Source of the DNA: Saccharothrix saharensis
GTDB lineage: Bacteria; Actinomycetota; Actinomycetes; Mycobacteriales; Pseudonocardiaceae
DNA length: 64,000 bases
NCBI RefSeq assembly: GCF_006716745.1
Contig: NZ_VFPP01000001.1
Coordinates: 3,038,001 to 3,102,000, forward strand
Reading direction: 5' to 3'
Both the position numbers and the translations under genes were made by a program. Below are positions 27,476 through 36,969 of the stretch, in pieces (within the stretch, counting starts at the first letter, position 1; each line of letters opens with the position of its first letter). The notes under the pieces were generated by a model that worked only from the letters and a program-made list of their open reading frames with translations, did no database searches and was not told the DNA's origin.

Positions 27476-29310
27476 ACCGATCGGCGCAACGCGGCGAGTC
27501 CACCGACCACGGGCAGTTGCACCACGGTCCGGGTGAGGTCGACCGACAGCCCCGCGCCGGGCTCGGGCCGCAGCGTGTAGTCGTAGTCGGAAGAGATCAA
27601 CACGAATTCGACGCGGTGACCAGACGGGACCACGTAGTCGTTCGGCTCCAGCTCCACCTCGACCCGGTACCGCTTGCCCGGCTCGACCGGCTTGGTCAGC
27701 GATGGCGACACCCGGTTCTGCGGGTCGGTCCACCCCCGCGTGATCACGTGCGACGTGCCGTCCGGCGCGCGGTCCACCAGCAGCGCGGTCACGTTGGCCG
27801 CGGGCCGGTCGAACGAGATCGCCAGGTCGACGCGGGCCGTGCCGGAGAACCGGACCGGCACGGTGGTCGGCCGCGTGGTGTACGACAGCCGGTTGCCGGA
27901 GCTGGGCAGGTCCACCAGGTCCTCGGCGAGCTTGGACGAGTCGTCGCGCAGCGACTCCACCACGGCGTTGCCGGGCACGGACTCGAACCGCAGCGCGCCC
28001 TTGGCCGTGCCGCCCGCCCACGGGTACACGCGGGCCTTCGACGTGCCGGGAGCGGGCCAGTCGGCCTCGTCCACCCACGTGGTCCTGTCCTCGCGCTGGA
28101 TCGTGGCCTTGGGCTCGCGCTCGATGCCGTTGTCCACGCCGTACAGGTAGTGGCTGAACCAGCGGTTGATCGTGCGCCGCCACTCGACCGAGCGCAGCGT
28201 GTCGGGGTCGGTGTGCCCGGACTGGTGCAGCCAGATCTTGTGCTCCACGCCGTGGCGCCGCAACGCGTCGTACCACTGCGCGACGTGCTTGACCTTGACG
28301 TTCCAGTCGCTCAACCCGTGCACGGCCAGCACCGCGGCCCGCACCTTCGAGGCGTCCTTGACGTAGTTCCGCTCGTCCCAGAACTCGCTGTAGTCACCGG
28401 TCACCCGGTCCTGCCGGGCGGCCACCTCGGCGATCACCGGCTTGCAGATCTCCCGGTCCTCGCGCGTGTAGACGTACTCCGCCAGCACGTCGAGGTCCTC
28501 GCCCTGGAACGTGCCGGGCGCGACCACCGCGCCGTCGGCCCGGTAGTAGTCGTACCAGCTGGAGATGGCCGCGATGGGCACGATGGCCTCCAGCCCCTCG
28601 ACGCCGGTGGCGGCCACCGCGTTGGGCAGCGTGCCGTTGTACGACACGCCCATCATGCCGACCTTGCCGGTGGTCCAGCCCGCCACGACCGGCGCACCCG
28701 CCGCGTCACGCGCGGTGGCGCGGCCGTTGAGCCAGTCGACCACGGACCGCGAGCCGATGGTCTCGTTCTCCCCGCCCGAGGTGGGGCAGCCGGACGACTT
28801 GCCGGTGCCCAGCGACTCGGCGTAGACCATGGCGAAACCGCGGGCGAGGAAGTAGTCCTCGTAGCGCCCGGACCGGATCGGCGCGGGGTTGGGCCCGACG
28901 GCGGCGGCGATCCGCTCGTCCGCCTGCGCCTTGAGCAGCGAACCGTCGCGCTTGTCGTACCCGCCGCGCCGGTTCGGCACGTACAGCTCCACGTCGACGT
29001 CGTGGTTGGCCACGTCGTTGCCGCCGGAGAAGTACGGGCTGTTGAAGAACACGACCGGGACCTTGAGCCCGCGGTCGGTGGCCTTCTGCCGCACGACCTC
29101 GGTGTAGACCTCGTCGTCGTGCCCGTCGCGGTCGCTGTCGACCGGCGCCCGGACCCACACGCTCTCGCGCACCACGTCCTTCGGGTCGAAGACGGGTTGC
29201 GCCTCGCCGCCGACGAACACCGGGCCCTCCGCCGCGCCCTCGGCCACGGCGGGCGTGAGCCCCAACGTGACCAGGGCGGCGAGCACCGCGGCTCTCCGTG
29301 CACCCTTCAC
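27469..29310 (-). CDS. Secreted Xaa-Pro dipeptidyl-peptidase (PepX/CocE family)
   Basis: 613 residues from GTG 29310, which gives a clean signal peptide (about 1-27: ARRAAVLAALVTLGLTPAVAEG). The alpha/beta-hydrolase part contains the nucleophile motif GVSYNGTLPNAVA, WYDYYRADG, the acid-region LAVHGLSDWNVKVKH and the histidine in HQSGHTDP. The C-terminal jelly-roll domain of X-Pro peptidases follows (about 440-613). It should release X-Pro dipeptides outside the cell. It lies directly upstream of the two M23 peptidases on the same strand, giving a run of three secreted hydrolases, though each M23 gene has its own promoter. Confidence 0.92.
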   Translation of the reverse strand: MKGARRAAVLAALVTLGLTPAVAEGAAEGPVFVGGEAQPVFDPKDVVRESVWVRAPVDSDRDGHDDEVYTEVVRQKATDRGLKVPVVFFNSPYFSGGNDVANHDVDVELYVPNRRGGYDKRDGSLLKAQADERIAAAVGPNPAPIRSGRYEDYFLARGFAMVYAESLGTGKSSGCPTSGGENETIGSRSVVDWLNGRATARDAAGAPVVAGWTTGKVGMMGVSYNGTLPNAVAATGVEGLEAIVPIAAISSWYDYYRADGAVVAPGTFQGEDLDVLAEYVYTREDREICKPVIAEVAARQDRVTGDYSEFWDERNYVKDASKVRAAVLAVHGLSDWNVKVKHVAQWYDALRRHGVEHKIWLHQSGHTDPDTLRSVEWRRTINRWFSHYLYGVDNGIEREPKATIQREDRTTWVDEADWPAPGTSKARVYPWAGGTAKGALRFESVPGNAVVESLRDDSSKLAEDLVDLPSSGNRLSYTTRPTTVPVRFSGTARVDLAISFDRPAANVTALLVDRAPDGTSHVITRGWTDPQNRVSPSLTKPVEPGKRYRVEVELEPNDYVVPSGHRVEFVLISSDYDYTLRPEPGAGLSVDLTRTVVQLPVVGGLAALRRSVG

Positions 29311-29469
29311 GACCGAACCCCCATCATGTGTAGGACAGGTTTGCGGCTGACCCTCCCCCGCGCCACAACCCCTGTCAAGGGCGTCCAAAGTCCACAGTGG
29401 ACATAACCCGAAGACCCGACGAACGGCCCCTTGACCAGCGACGGAGACCTGTGCAGACTCGCCCGAGCC

Positions 29470-30471
29470 ATGCGTGACTTCATCGCCGCGCTGCCCAAAG
29501 TGGAGTTGCACGTCCACCTCGTCGGGTCAGCCTCCCCCGCCACCGTCCTCACCCTCGCCCGCCGGCACCCGCAGCACGGGGTCCCCACCGACGAGGCCGA
29601 GCTGCTCCGGTTCTACGAGTTCACCGACTTCGGCCACTTCATCGACGTCTACGCGGCGGTGAACGACCTGGTCACCACGGGCGAGGACGTCGCCGCGCTG
29701 GTGCTGGGCCTGGCCGAGGAGCAGGCGCGGCGCAACGTCCGCTACGCCGAGGTGACCGTGAGCGCGACCAGCCACCTGCGGGCCGGCATCCCGCCGGAGG
29801 AGCTCGACGACGCCCTCGCCACGAGCCGCGCGCGGGCGAAGGCCGAGCACGGCGTCGAGCTGGCGTGGGTGTTCGACATCCCCGGCCTGTGGGACCGGGA
29901 CTACGGCCTGACCAGCGCGAAGTACGCGGTCGCGCACCGGCCGCCGGGCACGGTCGGCTTCGGCCTGGGCGGGTTCGAGGCGGACGCGCCGAGGCGGGCG
30001 TTCCGCGAGGCGTTCGCCGTGGCCCGGGACGCGGGCCTGCACTGCGTGCCGCACGCGGGCGAGACCACGGGCCCCGACCAGGTCCGGGAGGCGCTGGACG
30101 AGCTGCGCGCCGAGCGGATCGGCCACGGCGTCAACGCCGTGCACGACCCGGAGCTGCTGCGCCGGCTGGCCGCCGAGGGGATCACGCTGGAGGTCTGCCC
30201 GACCTCGAACCTGCGCACGGGGGCGGTCAAGGCCATCGAGGACCACCCGCTGCCGAGGTTCCTGGACGCGGGCGTGCCGGTGACCCTGGCCACCGACGAC
30301 CCCGGCATGTTCCACACCGACCTGGACCGCGAGTACCTGCTGTGCCACGAGGTGTTCGGCCTGGGCGAGTCGGAACTGGCCGAACTGGCCCGCACCGGGG
30401 TGCGGGCCGGTTACGCGCCCGACGAGCTCAAGCGGTCACTGCTGGCCGAGATCGACGCGCTCGGCCGCTGA
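29470..30471 (+). CDS. Adenosine deaminase family protein
   Basis: 333 residues from ATG 29470; an upstream in-frame start at 29431 would add 13 residues before the conserved N-terminal metal motif ELHVHLVGS. Zinc ligands and catalytic residues: HVHL, HAGET (catalytic Glu), RIGHGVNAV and ATDDPGMF. The EFTDFGHFIDVYAAVNDLV segment is typical of the actinobacterial members. These deaminate adenosine to inosine, and some related enzymes act on aminodeoxyfutalosine in menaquinone synthesis; no other futalosine gene is seen here. The 3' end overlaps the convergent MFS gene by 44 bp. Confidence 0.9.
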   Translation: MRDFIAALPKVELHVHLVGSASPATVLTLARRHPQHGVPTDEAELLRFYEFTDFGHFIDVYAAVNDLVTTGEDVAALVLGLAEEQARRNVRYAEVTVSATSHLRAGIPPEELDDALATSRARAKAEHGVELAWVFDIPGLWDRDYGLTSAKYAVAHRPPGTVGFGLGGFEADAPRRAFREAFAVARDAGLHCVPHAGETTGPDQVREALDELRAERIGHGVNAVHDPELLRRLAAEGITLEVCPTSNLRTGAVKAIEDHPLPRFLDAGVPVTLATDDPGMFHTDLDREYLLCHEVFGLGESELAELARTGVRAGYAPDELKRSLLAEIDALGR

Positions 30472-31594
30472 CACCGCTCGCCACCGCCACGCCGAGCGCG
30501 GCCAGCGCCATGGCCGCGCCCACCCAGTTGGGCGCGGTGTAGCCGAAGCCGGCGTCGATCGCCACGCCACCGAGCCACGCGCCCGCCGCGTTGCCGAGGT
30601 TGAACGCGGCGATGTTCGCCGCCGACGCCAGCGCGGGCGCGCCCGACGCCTGCTCCAGCACCCTGGCCTGCAACGGCGCCACGGTCGCGAACCCGAAGAC
30701 GCCGAACACCGCGATCGTGACCACCGCGGTCACGGCCCAGTGCGCCGTGACCGCGAACACCGCCAGCACCACCGCGAGCGCACCCAGGAACGCGTACAGG
30801 CTCGGCATGAGGCGGCGGTCCGCCGCACGCCCGCCGACCACGTTGCCCACGCACAACCCGGCACCGAACAGCACCAGCAGCCACGTCACCGCGCCCGGCG
30901 AGAACCCGGCCACCTCCGTCATCATCGGCGCGACGTAGGTGAACGACGCGAACACCGCGCCGAACCCGAGCGCCGTGGTCAGCAGCGCCGCCCACACCCC
31001 CGGCCGGCGGAACACCGCCAGCTCGCCGCGCAACCCGGTGGACGGCGGCTGCGGCGGCACCAGCGCCACGATCCCCGCCAACCCGGCCACGCCCAGCGCG
31101 GTCACCGCCCAGAACGTCGAGCGCCAGCCCAACTCCTGCCCCAGCGCGGTGCCGGCCGGCACGCCCAGGACGTTCGCCGCGGTCAGCCCGGTGAACATCA
31201 TCGCGATCGCCCGGGCCCGCCGGTCCGGCGCGACGAGCCCCGCCGCCACCACCGAGCCGACGCCGAAGAACGCGCCGTGGCACAGCGCCGCGACCACGCG
31301 TCCCACCATCAGCACCGCGTAGTCGTCGGCCACCGCGCACACGAGGTTGCCCAGGATGAACAACGCCATCAAGCCGACCAGGAGCTGCTTGCGCGGCAGC
31401 CCCGACCCGCCCGCGGTGATCAGCGGCGCGCCGACCACGACGCTGAGCGCGTAGCCGGACACCAACAGCCCGGCGGCCGGGATCGAGACCCCGAGATCAC
31501 CCGCCACCTGCGGCAACAGGCCCACGATCACGAACTCGGTGGTGCCGATGCCGAACGCGCCGACGGCCAGCGCGACCAACGCGGGCGGCATCAT
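30428..31594 (-). CDS. MFS transporter, DHA1 (Cmx/AraJ-type) drug or sugar efflux
   Basis: 388 residues, 12 predicted transmembrane segments. The N-terminus LAVGAFGIGTTEFVIVGLLPQVAGDLGVSIPAAG is the hallmark of the DHA1 efflux subgroup that includes the Cmx chloramphenicol exporters and AraJ. Motif A-like PDRRARAIA and a motif C-like region follow. The start ATG overlaps the stop of the esterase gene, so the two are an operon. Substrate unknown. Confidence 0.9.
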   Translation of the reverse strand: MMPPALVALAVGAFGIGTTEFVIVGLLPQVAGDLGVSIPAAGLLVSGYALSVVVGAPLITAGGSGLPRKQLLVGLMALFILGNLVCAVADDYAVLMVGRVVAALCHGAFFGVGSVVAAGLVAPDRRARAIAMMFTGLTAANVLGVPAGTALGQELGWRSTFWAVTALGVAGLAGIVALVPPQPPSTGLRGELAVFRRPGVWAALLTTALGFGAVFASFTYVAPMMTEVAGFSPGAVTWLLVLFGAGLCVGNVVGGRAADRRLMPSLYAFLGALAVVLAVFAVTAHWAVTAVVTIAVFGVFGFATVAPLQARVLEQASGAPALASAANIAAFNLGNAAGAWLGGVAIDAGFGYTAPNWVGAAMALAALGVAVASGVSGRARRSRPAVTA

Positions 31595-32493
31595 CGGGCA
31601 CCGAGCCAGGTCCGCAGCTCGCCCAGCAGCACGCGGTAGGAGTCGAGCACCCCGTCCATCAACACGAACGGGTGAATCGTGCCGTCGATCCGGCGCAGCC
31701 GCACCGCCACACCGGCCGCGTCCAGCTTCGCCGCGTACCGCTCGCCGTCGTCACGCACCGGGTCGTGCTCGGCCACGGCCACGAACGTGGGCGGCAGCCC
31801 CTCCACCGCGGCCCGCAGCGGCGCGGCGAGGTCGGTGACCCCGGAGGAGCCGAGGTAGTGCGACCAGAACCACCGCATCGTGCCGGTCGACAGCGCGTAG
31901 CCGGTCTCGTGCTCCACGTAGGACGGGGTGGTGAAGTCGACGTCCAGCGCCGGGACCACCAGCACCTGGAACGCGAGGTCGAGCGCACCGCGGGCCCGCA
32001 GCGCCACCGCGGCGGCGAGGTTGCCGCCGGCGCTGTCGCCCATCACGCCGATCCGCGCCGGGTCGACGTCCACCGACGCGGCGTGCTCGAACAGCCACGC
32101 CGTGGCCGCGTACGAGTCGTCCAGCGGCACGGGGAACGGGTGTTCCGGAGCCTTCTGGTAGTTCACCGCGAACACCGCGTGCCCGGTGGCGTTGGCCAGC
32201 GCGCGCAGCGCCACGTCGTAGATGTCGAGGTTGCAGGTCACCCAGCCGCTGCCGTGCAGGAACACGATCGCGGGGAACGGCCCGTCACCCTCGGGGTGGT
32301 AGAGGCGGGCGGGCAGGTCGGCCGTCGGTCCGGGCACGAAGAGGTGCGCGACGCGGGCCACCGGCTCCGGCGTGCCCTGGAACGCCAGGAACCCCCGTTG
32401 CGCCCGCCGTGCCTCGAAGACGCTCAGCTCCTCCAACGCGGGCGCGCCGGCCAGTTCCTCCAGCACCACCCGCGCCTGTTCGTTCAATACCAT
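31591..32493 (-). CDS. Alpha/beta hydrolase, hormone-sensitive lipase (Est) family
   Basis: 300 residues from ATG 32493; a start 60 bases further up lacks support and would run into the promoter region shared with the LysR gene. Oxyanion-hole motif HGSGWV (a variant of HGGG), nucleophile GDSAGGNLAAA, acid region VAEHDPVRDDG and the histidine in TIHPF. It is a cytoplasmic carboxylesterase. It is co-transcribed with the MFS exporter and divergent from a LysR regulator, which probably controls both; the natural ester is unknown. Confidence 0.9.
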   Translation of the reverse strand: MVLNEQARVVLEELAGAPALEELSVFEARRAQRGFLAFQGTPEPVARVAHLFVPGPTADLPARLYHPEGDGPFPAIVFLHGSGWVTCNLDIYDVALRALANATGHAVFAVNYQKAPEHPFPVPLDDSYAATAWLFEHAASVDVDPARIGVMGDSAGGNLAAAVALRARGALDLAFQVLVVPALDVDFTTPSYVEHETGYALSTGTMRWFWSHYLGSSGVTDLAAPLRAAVEGLPPTFVAVAEHDPVRDDGERYAAKLDAAGVAVRLRRIDGTIHPFVLMDGVLDSYRVLLGELRTWLGAR

Positions 32494-32542
32494 GAACCGA
32501 TCATCCGATGACCTGCATTGATAAGTCCAAGGCATGTTCTTT

Positions 32543-32564
32543 CTGACGTCCATAAACTGACGTC
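32543..32564. promoter_or_regulatory. Direct repeat CTGACGTC in esterase/LysR divergent promoter
   Basis: CTGACGTC occurs at 32543-32550 and again at 32557-32564, the second copy abutting the LysR start codon and extending to the palindrome TGACGTCA. The 14-bp period and the location fit a LysR-type or other regulator site. Inference only. Confidence 0.3.
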
Positions 32565-33431
32565 ATGAGCCTCCGGCAGTTCGAATACCTGATCACGGTC
32601 GTGGACGAGGGCTCCTTCACCCGCGCCGCGGAGTCGCTGCACGTCACGCAGCCCGCGCTGTCCCACCAGATCCAGGCGCTGGAACGGGTCGTGGGCGCCC
32701 GGCTGCTCGACCGGCTGCCCCGCGCCGTCCGCCTCACACCCGCGGGCCGCGCCTGGCTGCCGCACGCACGTGCCGCTCTGGCCGAGGCGGAGCGCGCACT
32801 CACCGCCGCACGGCGCACAGCGGGCGTGGAGTGCGGCGAGCTGCGCGTGGCCACGCTCTACTCGCTCACCCTCGGCGTGCTGCCGCCCGTGCTCCGGTGC
32901 TGGCGCGCGGAGCACCCGGACGTGCGCATCCGCCTGTTCGAGCACCGCCACGCCGACGAGCTGCGCGAGGCGATGGCGGACGGGCAGGCCGACCTCGCCC
33001 TCGGCCCCGAGCCCGCGAACTGGACCGGTTTCCGGCAGCGGCTCGGCGTGGAGGAGTTCGTGGTCGTCCTACCGCCCGACACGCACCACCGCGAGCCGAT
33101 CGACCTGCGGGAACTCGCCGACGTCGGGTGGGTGCACTACGCGCCGGGCAACGGCCTGGCCGACCTGGTCGACGCGGCCTGCGCGGAGCGGGGCTTCCAG
33201 CCGGCCGCGGCCGTGCGCACCGAGCAGACCGCGGCGGCGCCCGTGCTGGCCGCCTCCGGGCTGGGGCCCGCGCTCGTGCCGCGCAACATCGTGCCGGAGA
33301 CGTTCGACGGCGCGGTCCTGCGCACCGATCCCCCGGTGCGGCGGACCCTCGTCGCGTACGCGCACAAGACCCCGGACCCGCTCGCGTCGGCCTTCGTGGC
33401 CTTGCTCGCCGAGGCAGGATGGGACGCATGA
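32565..33431 (+). CDS. LysR-family transcriptional regulator
   Basis: 288 residues. The N-terminal winged HTH (about 1-60: LRQFEYLITVVDEGSFTRAAESLHVTQPALSHQIQALE) is textbook LysR, with a type 2 periplasmic binding-like effector domain to the end (RVATLYSLTLGVLPPVL, FVVVLPPDTHH, GLGPALVPRNIV). It is divergent from the esterase/MFS operon, its likely target. Its stop overlaps the start of a GH4 enzyme (ATGA), so the regulator and this enzyme are co-expressed. Confidence 0.93.
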   Translation: MSLRQFEYLITVVDEGSFTRAAESLHVTQPALSHQIQALERVVGARLLDRLPRAVRLTPAGRAWLPHARAALAEAERALTAARRTAGVECGELRVATLYSLTLGVLPPVLRCWRAEHPDVRIRLFEHRHADELREAMADGQADLALGPEPANWTGFRQRLGVEEFVVVLPPDTHHREPIDLRELADVGWVHYAPGNGLADLVDAACAERGFQPAAAVRTEQTAAAPVLAASGLGPALVPRNIVPETFDGAVLRTDPPVRRTLVAYAHKTPDPLASAFVALLAEAGWDA

Positions 33432-34648
33432 GGCTGGTCATCCTGGGCGGCGGCGGCTTCCGCGTGCCGCTGGTGCACAAGGCGCTGGACGAGCACATCA
33501 CCGAGGTGGTGCTGCACGACGTGGACGCGCACCGGCTGCACGCGATCCGGAGGGTCCTGCGGGACGGCCCGCCGGTCACCGCCACCACGGACCTGGACGA
33601 GGCGCTGCGCGGCGCCGACTTCGTGTTCTCCGCGATCCGGGTGGGCGGCCTGGCCGGACGGGCGATCGACGAGGAGGTGGCCCACGCGCACGGCGTGCTG
33701 GGCCAGGAGACCGTCGGCGCGGGCGGCATCGCGTACGGCCTGCGCACCGCCCCGGTGGCGGACGCCATCGCCCGGCGCATCGTTGAAGTCGCGCCGCGGG
33801 CGTGGGTGGTCAACTTCACCAACCCGGCCGGGCTGATCACCGAGGTCATGGCCCGCCACCTGGGCGGGCGCGTGATCGGGATCTGCGACTCGCCGCTGGG
33901 CCTGTGCCGCCGCGTCGCCGAGGCCCTCGACCTGGAGGACCCGACGTTCGACTACGCGGGCCTGAACCACCTCGGCTGGCTGCAAGGCGTCCACGTGGGC
34001 GCGGAGAACCTGCTGCCGCGGCTGCTGGCCGACGACGAGGCGCTGGCGGGCTTCGAGGAAGGCCGGCTATTCGGCGCGGAGTGGTTGCGGGCGTTGGGCG
34101 TCATCCCCAACGAGTACCTGCACTACTACTACTCGACGCGTGAGGCGTTGGGCGACAACCGCGGTGCTTTCCTGCTCGGCCAACAGCAGCGCTTCTACGA
34201 CGGTGAGGTGGACTGGGAGACCACGCGGCTGGAGCGTGAAGCGACGTACATGGCCCAGGAACGCGAGCGCGACAGCGTCGAGGGCGGAGGTTACGAGCAC
34301 GTGGCGATGGCGTTGATGCGCGCCATCGCGGACAACGGGACGACGACGCTGATCCTCAACGTGCCCAACAACGGCACCCTGTCCGCTGTGGACGACCAAG
34401 CGATCGTCGAGGTGCCGTGCGAGGTCGACGCGACGGGTGCACGTCCCCTGCCGGTGAGCCCGCTGCCCGACCACGCGGCCGGTCTCGTCACGTCCGTCAA
34501 AGCGGTGGACCGGCTGGTCATGGAGGGCACGCGGTCGGCCGCGCTCAAGGCGTTCGCCCTGCACCCGCTGGTCGACTCGGTCGCCACCGCACGCAGCCTG
34601 CTGGACACCTACGTGCGGCGGCACCCGGAACTGGCCTACCTGAGCTGA
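33428..34648 (+). CDS. Glycoside hydrolase family 4 (6-phospho-glycosidase-like)
   Basis: 406 residues. N-terminal NAD-binding motif LVILGGGGFRVP, DLDEALRGADFVFSAIRVGG, the VNFTNPAGLITEV segment, ICDSPLG with the metal-binding Cys, and GLNHLGWLQGV. GH4 enzymes cleave phospho-glycosides by an unusual NAD- and Mn-dependent oxidation-elimination route. No PTS genes are present in the window, so an unphosphorylated or imported substrate is possible. The last 13 bp overlap the convergent endonuclease V gene. Confidence 0.9.
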   Translation: MRLVILGGGGFRVPLVHKALDEHITEVVLHDVDAHRLHAIRRVLRDGPPVTATTDLDEALRGADFVFSAIRVGGLAGRAIDEEVAHAHGVLGQETVGAGGIAYGLRTAPVADAIARRIVEVAPRAWVVNFTNPAGLITEVMARHLGGRVIGICDSPLGLCRRVAEALDLEDPTFDYAGLNHLGWLQGVHVGAENLLPRLLADDEALAGFEEGRLFGAEWLRALGVIPNEYLHYYYSTREALGDNRGAFLLGQQQRFYDGEVDWETTRLEREATYMAQERERDSVEGGGYEHVAMALMRAIADNGTTTLILNVPNNGTLSAVDDQAIVEVPCEVDATGARPLPVSPLPDHAAGLVTSVKAVDRLVMEGTRSAALKAFALHPLVDSVATARSLLDTYVRRHPELAYLS

Positions 34649-35268
34649 GCCCGGCCCAACGCGTCGGAACGCCGGGTCGTCTCCGGCAGCCGCGTCACGC
34701 ACAGCCGCAGCACCTCGGCGCACGCCCGGTCGAGGTCGATGCGGTGCCCCACGGACACGAACACCGGCTTCACGCCCTCGCGCGTCCGCAGCGCCCGACC
34801 CACCACCTCGCCGTCGTCCACCAGGTCCGAGTGCGCGCCGCGCACGTCGTCGGGCATGTCGAACCGGCCCATCGGCGTCTTGGCCACGCCGACGCTCGGC
34901 AGGCCGGTCACCACCCCGAGGTGGCAGGCCAGCCCGAACCGCCGCGGGTGCGCCAGCCCCTGGCCGTCGCACACCAGCAGGTCCGGCGGCACGGTCACCT
35001 CCTCCAGCGCCTCCAGCAACGACGGCAGCTCCCGGAACGCGAACAGCCCCGGCACGTACGGGAAGTCCGCCTTGCCCATCACCACGACCGAGTCGACGGT
35101 CGCCAGCGACTCCGCGTCCAGCACCACGACCACCGCGGCCACCCGGTCGTCGTCGGCGTAGGACACGTCCAACCCGGCGACGTGCCGCACCACCAGCCCG
35201 GGATCGGTCACCTCCGACACGAGGGGCCGCAGCCGTTCCTGCTCGGCGATCGCCTCCTCGGGCGTCAC
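34636..35268 (-). CDS. nfi: Deoxyinosine 3'-endonuclease (endonuclease V)
   Basis: 210 residues from GTG 35268, overlapping the upstream DUF3500 stop. Catalytic and substrate motifs: HVAGLDVSYADDD (first Asp), PDLLVCDGQGLAHPRRFGLACHLGV (second Asp and the Tyr/His region), GVAKTPM and the GVKPVFVSVGHRIDL block. It nicks DNA near deaminated adenine. There is no obvious link with the co-transcribed DUF3500 gene. Confidence 0.93.
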   Translation of the reverse strand: MTPEEAIAEQERLRPLVSEVTDPGLVVRHVAGLDVSYADDDRVAAVVVVLDAESLATVDSVVVMGKADFPYVPGLFAFRELPSLLEALEEVTVPPDLLVCDGQGLAHPRRFGLACHLGVVTGLPSVGVAKTPMGRFDMPDDVRGAHSDLVDDGEVVGRALRTREGVKPVFVSVGHRIDLDRACAEVLRLCVTRLPETTRRSDALGRAQLR

Positions 35269-36200
35269 GGGTGCCTCACCGACGCGCGGTGCGCCGCCAG
35301 CAGGTCCTCGCCGAAGTCGCCGGACCGCCGTCGCCACACCGAGTGCGCGTGGTTGGCGTCGTTGTCGGTGTTGTCGTACTCGATCAGCAGGTCCGGTCCC
35401 TGGATCCGGTAGTAGTGCCCCTGGCCGCGCTTGTCCGAGCCCTCCCAGGAGAAGTGCAGCCGATCGGGGTCGAGGGCGTCGAACTCCTCGTCGGCCAGGT
35501 CCCCGGTCAACCGGTCGAGGTAGTACCGCACCAGCCCGACGAGCAGCCCGCGTGACGCCCGGTCGAGTTGGGCGGGCGTCACGCCGACGGGCTCCAGGTC
35601 ACCGATCCGGCGCGCGTTGCCGGTCTTGAGGTCCGGCGGCGGGGCGTCGGCGACCACGGCCAACCCGCGGGCCGTGCGCCCCATCCGGTCCAGCAGCTCG
35701 CGGGCCAGCTCCTCCTCCAGCCCCAACGGCTGCAGCACCGTGCGGCCCCGGTACGTGGTGCGGGCCGGGTTCGCGCCGAGGAAGAACGGGGTGGCCGAGA
35801 CACGTCCTTCGGCCACCACCACGCTCACCGACAGGTGGTGCCCCTCGACCCGCCAACCCCACGGCTCGTCACCGGGCTCGCCCAGCAGCACGGTCCAGTA
35901 GTCGCCCTGGTGCCGGTCGCGGGTGCCGCCCTCGCGGTCGTCCAGCACGTCCTCCAACGCCATGATCGCGGTCGTCTGGGCGTAGGCGTGCGGGCTGAGC
36001 ACGCACGACAGCAGCCGGTGCACGGCTTTGCGCTGGTCACGGGTCAGCCCGCCGTACTCGATCCCCGGCCGCACGCCCGGCGTGTACGCCCAGCGCGTGC
36101 GCAGGCCGTCGGCCATGCTCCCCACCGCCGCCGCACGTTGCCCGTCGTCCAACAGGTCGAGGAAGCCCTTGGTGGCCTCGGCGATCTCGCGCAGCATCAC
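35265..36200 (-). CDS. DUF3500 domain-containing protein
   Basis: 311 residues; starts GTG 36200 and ATG 36197 are adjacent and equivalent. The DUF3500 pattern is clear: an N-terminal helical part (FLDLLDDGQRAAAVGSM, then WAYTPGVRPGIEYGGLTRDQRKAVHRLL), WGWRVEGHHLSVSVVV, FFLGANPA and the closing HFSWEGSDKRGQGHYYRIQGPDLLIEYDNTDNDANHAHSVWRR. The histidine- and acid-rich conserved segments suggest metal binding, but the family has no proven activity. Coupled to endonuclease V by GTGA overlap. Confidence 0.9.
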   Translation of the reverse strand: MMLREIAEATKGFLDLLDDGQRAAAVGSMADGLRTRWAYTPGVRPGIEYGGLTRDQRKAVHRLLSCVLSPHAYAQTTAIMALEDVLDDREGGTRDRHQGDYWTVLLGEPGDEPWGWRVEGHHLSVSVVVAEGRVSATPFFLGANPARTTYRGRTVLQPLGLEEELARELLDRMGRTARGLAVVADAPPPDLKTGNARRIGDLEPVGVTPAQLDRASRGLLVGLVRYYLDRLTGDLADEEFDALDPDRLHFSWEGSDKRGQGHYYRIQGPDLLIEYDNTDNDANHAHSVWRRRSGDFGEDLLAAHRASVRHP

Positions 36201-36256
36201 TCGAACCTATCCGCCTGCGGGTCGTGCGGCAGCAGGTGCCCGTCGTGCCCGGCCGG

Positions 36257-36907
36257 TCACGGCCAGGGCTTGAGCGCGGGCCGCGCACCGGTGATCGGCC
36301 CGTCCGGCTCGCGGCCCGCGAGCCACGCGGTCAGGTCGGTGTGCGCGCCGGTCAGCGTGACGTCCTCACCCTCGCCGATCGTCCACCGCCGTTGCGGCGA
36401 CACCAGGCCGAGCCGGACGCCGTCGGGCACGCGCGCGGACAGGAAGTCCACGGCGTGGTCGCAGAACTCGACCGACCACGTGACGGGCCGCAGGTCGAGG
36501 TCGCGCGTGTGGATCTCGACCTCGCGCCAGACGCCGTAGGCGGTGCCGATCAGCGTGCCGTCGCGGTAGAAGACCGGCGTGTCCCAGTCCCGCACGCCCG
36601 CCCACGCCTTGGCCAGGCGAGCGGCCGCGTCGGCGATCGCGGCCCGGTGCTCCGCCGCGGTCCGGCCGGCGCCCGCCTCGATCGCGGCGTCGCGCGCGGG
36701 CCGGCCACCGGGGTAGGGCTCGACCCTCGTGCCCTCGTGCTCGGCTTGGCCCGCCAGGGCGACGGTGACGTTGGCCAGGTGCGCCAGCACGTGGCCGCGG
36801 GTCCAGCCGGGCAGCACCGACGGCTGCGCGACCTGCTCGTCGGTGAGGTCCTCGATCACGGCGGCCAGCCTGCGGTGGGCGTCCAGCGCGCGCTCCTGGA
36901 TCGTCAC
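36257..36907 (-). CDS. Maleylpyruvate isomerase-family mycothiol-dependent enzyme
   Basis: 216 residues from GTG 36907. The DinB-like N-terminal helical bundle carries the metal/thiol signature LPGWTRGHVLAHLANV and the second ligand region YGVWREVEIHTRDLDL. The C-terminal MDMPI domain follows (WTIGEGEDVTLTGAHTDLTAWLAGR). Members use mycothiol, the actinobacterial thiol, to isomerise or conjugate small molecules. The substrate is unknown. It is divergent from the CGNR gene. Confidence 0.92.
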   Translation of the reverse strand: MTIQERALDAHRRLAAVIEDLTDEQVAQPSVLPGWTRGHVLAHLANVTVALAGQAEHEGTRVEPYPGGRPARDAAIEAGAGRTAAEHRAAIADAAARLAKAWAGVRDWDTPVFYRDGTLIGTAYGVWREVEIHTRDLDLRPVTWSVEFCDHAVDFLSARVPDGVRLGLVSPQRRWTIGEGEDVTLTGAHTDLTAWLAGREPDGPITGARPALKPWP

Positions 36908-36969
36908 AACTCCCCCTAATGGTTAGTCAACTCAAACCCGTTAGGGAACCTATCACTAGACTGGCTCGG

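Noticed and set aside
29470..30471. Naming the deaminase as aminodeoxyfutalosine deaminase
   Set aside because: No other futalosine-pathway gene is in the window, and the family motifs do not separate the two substrates by eye.
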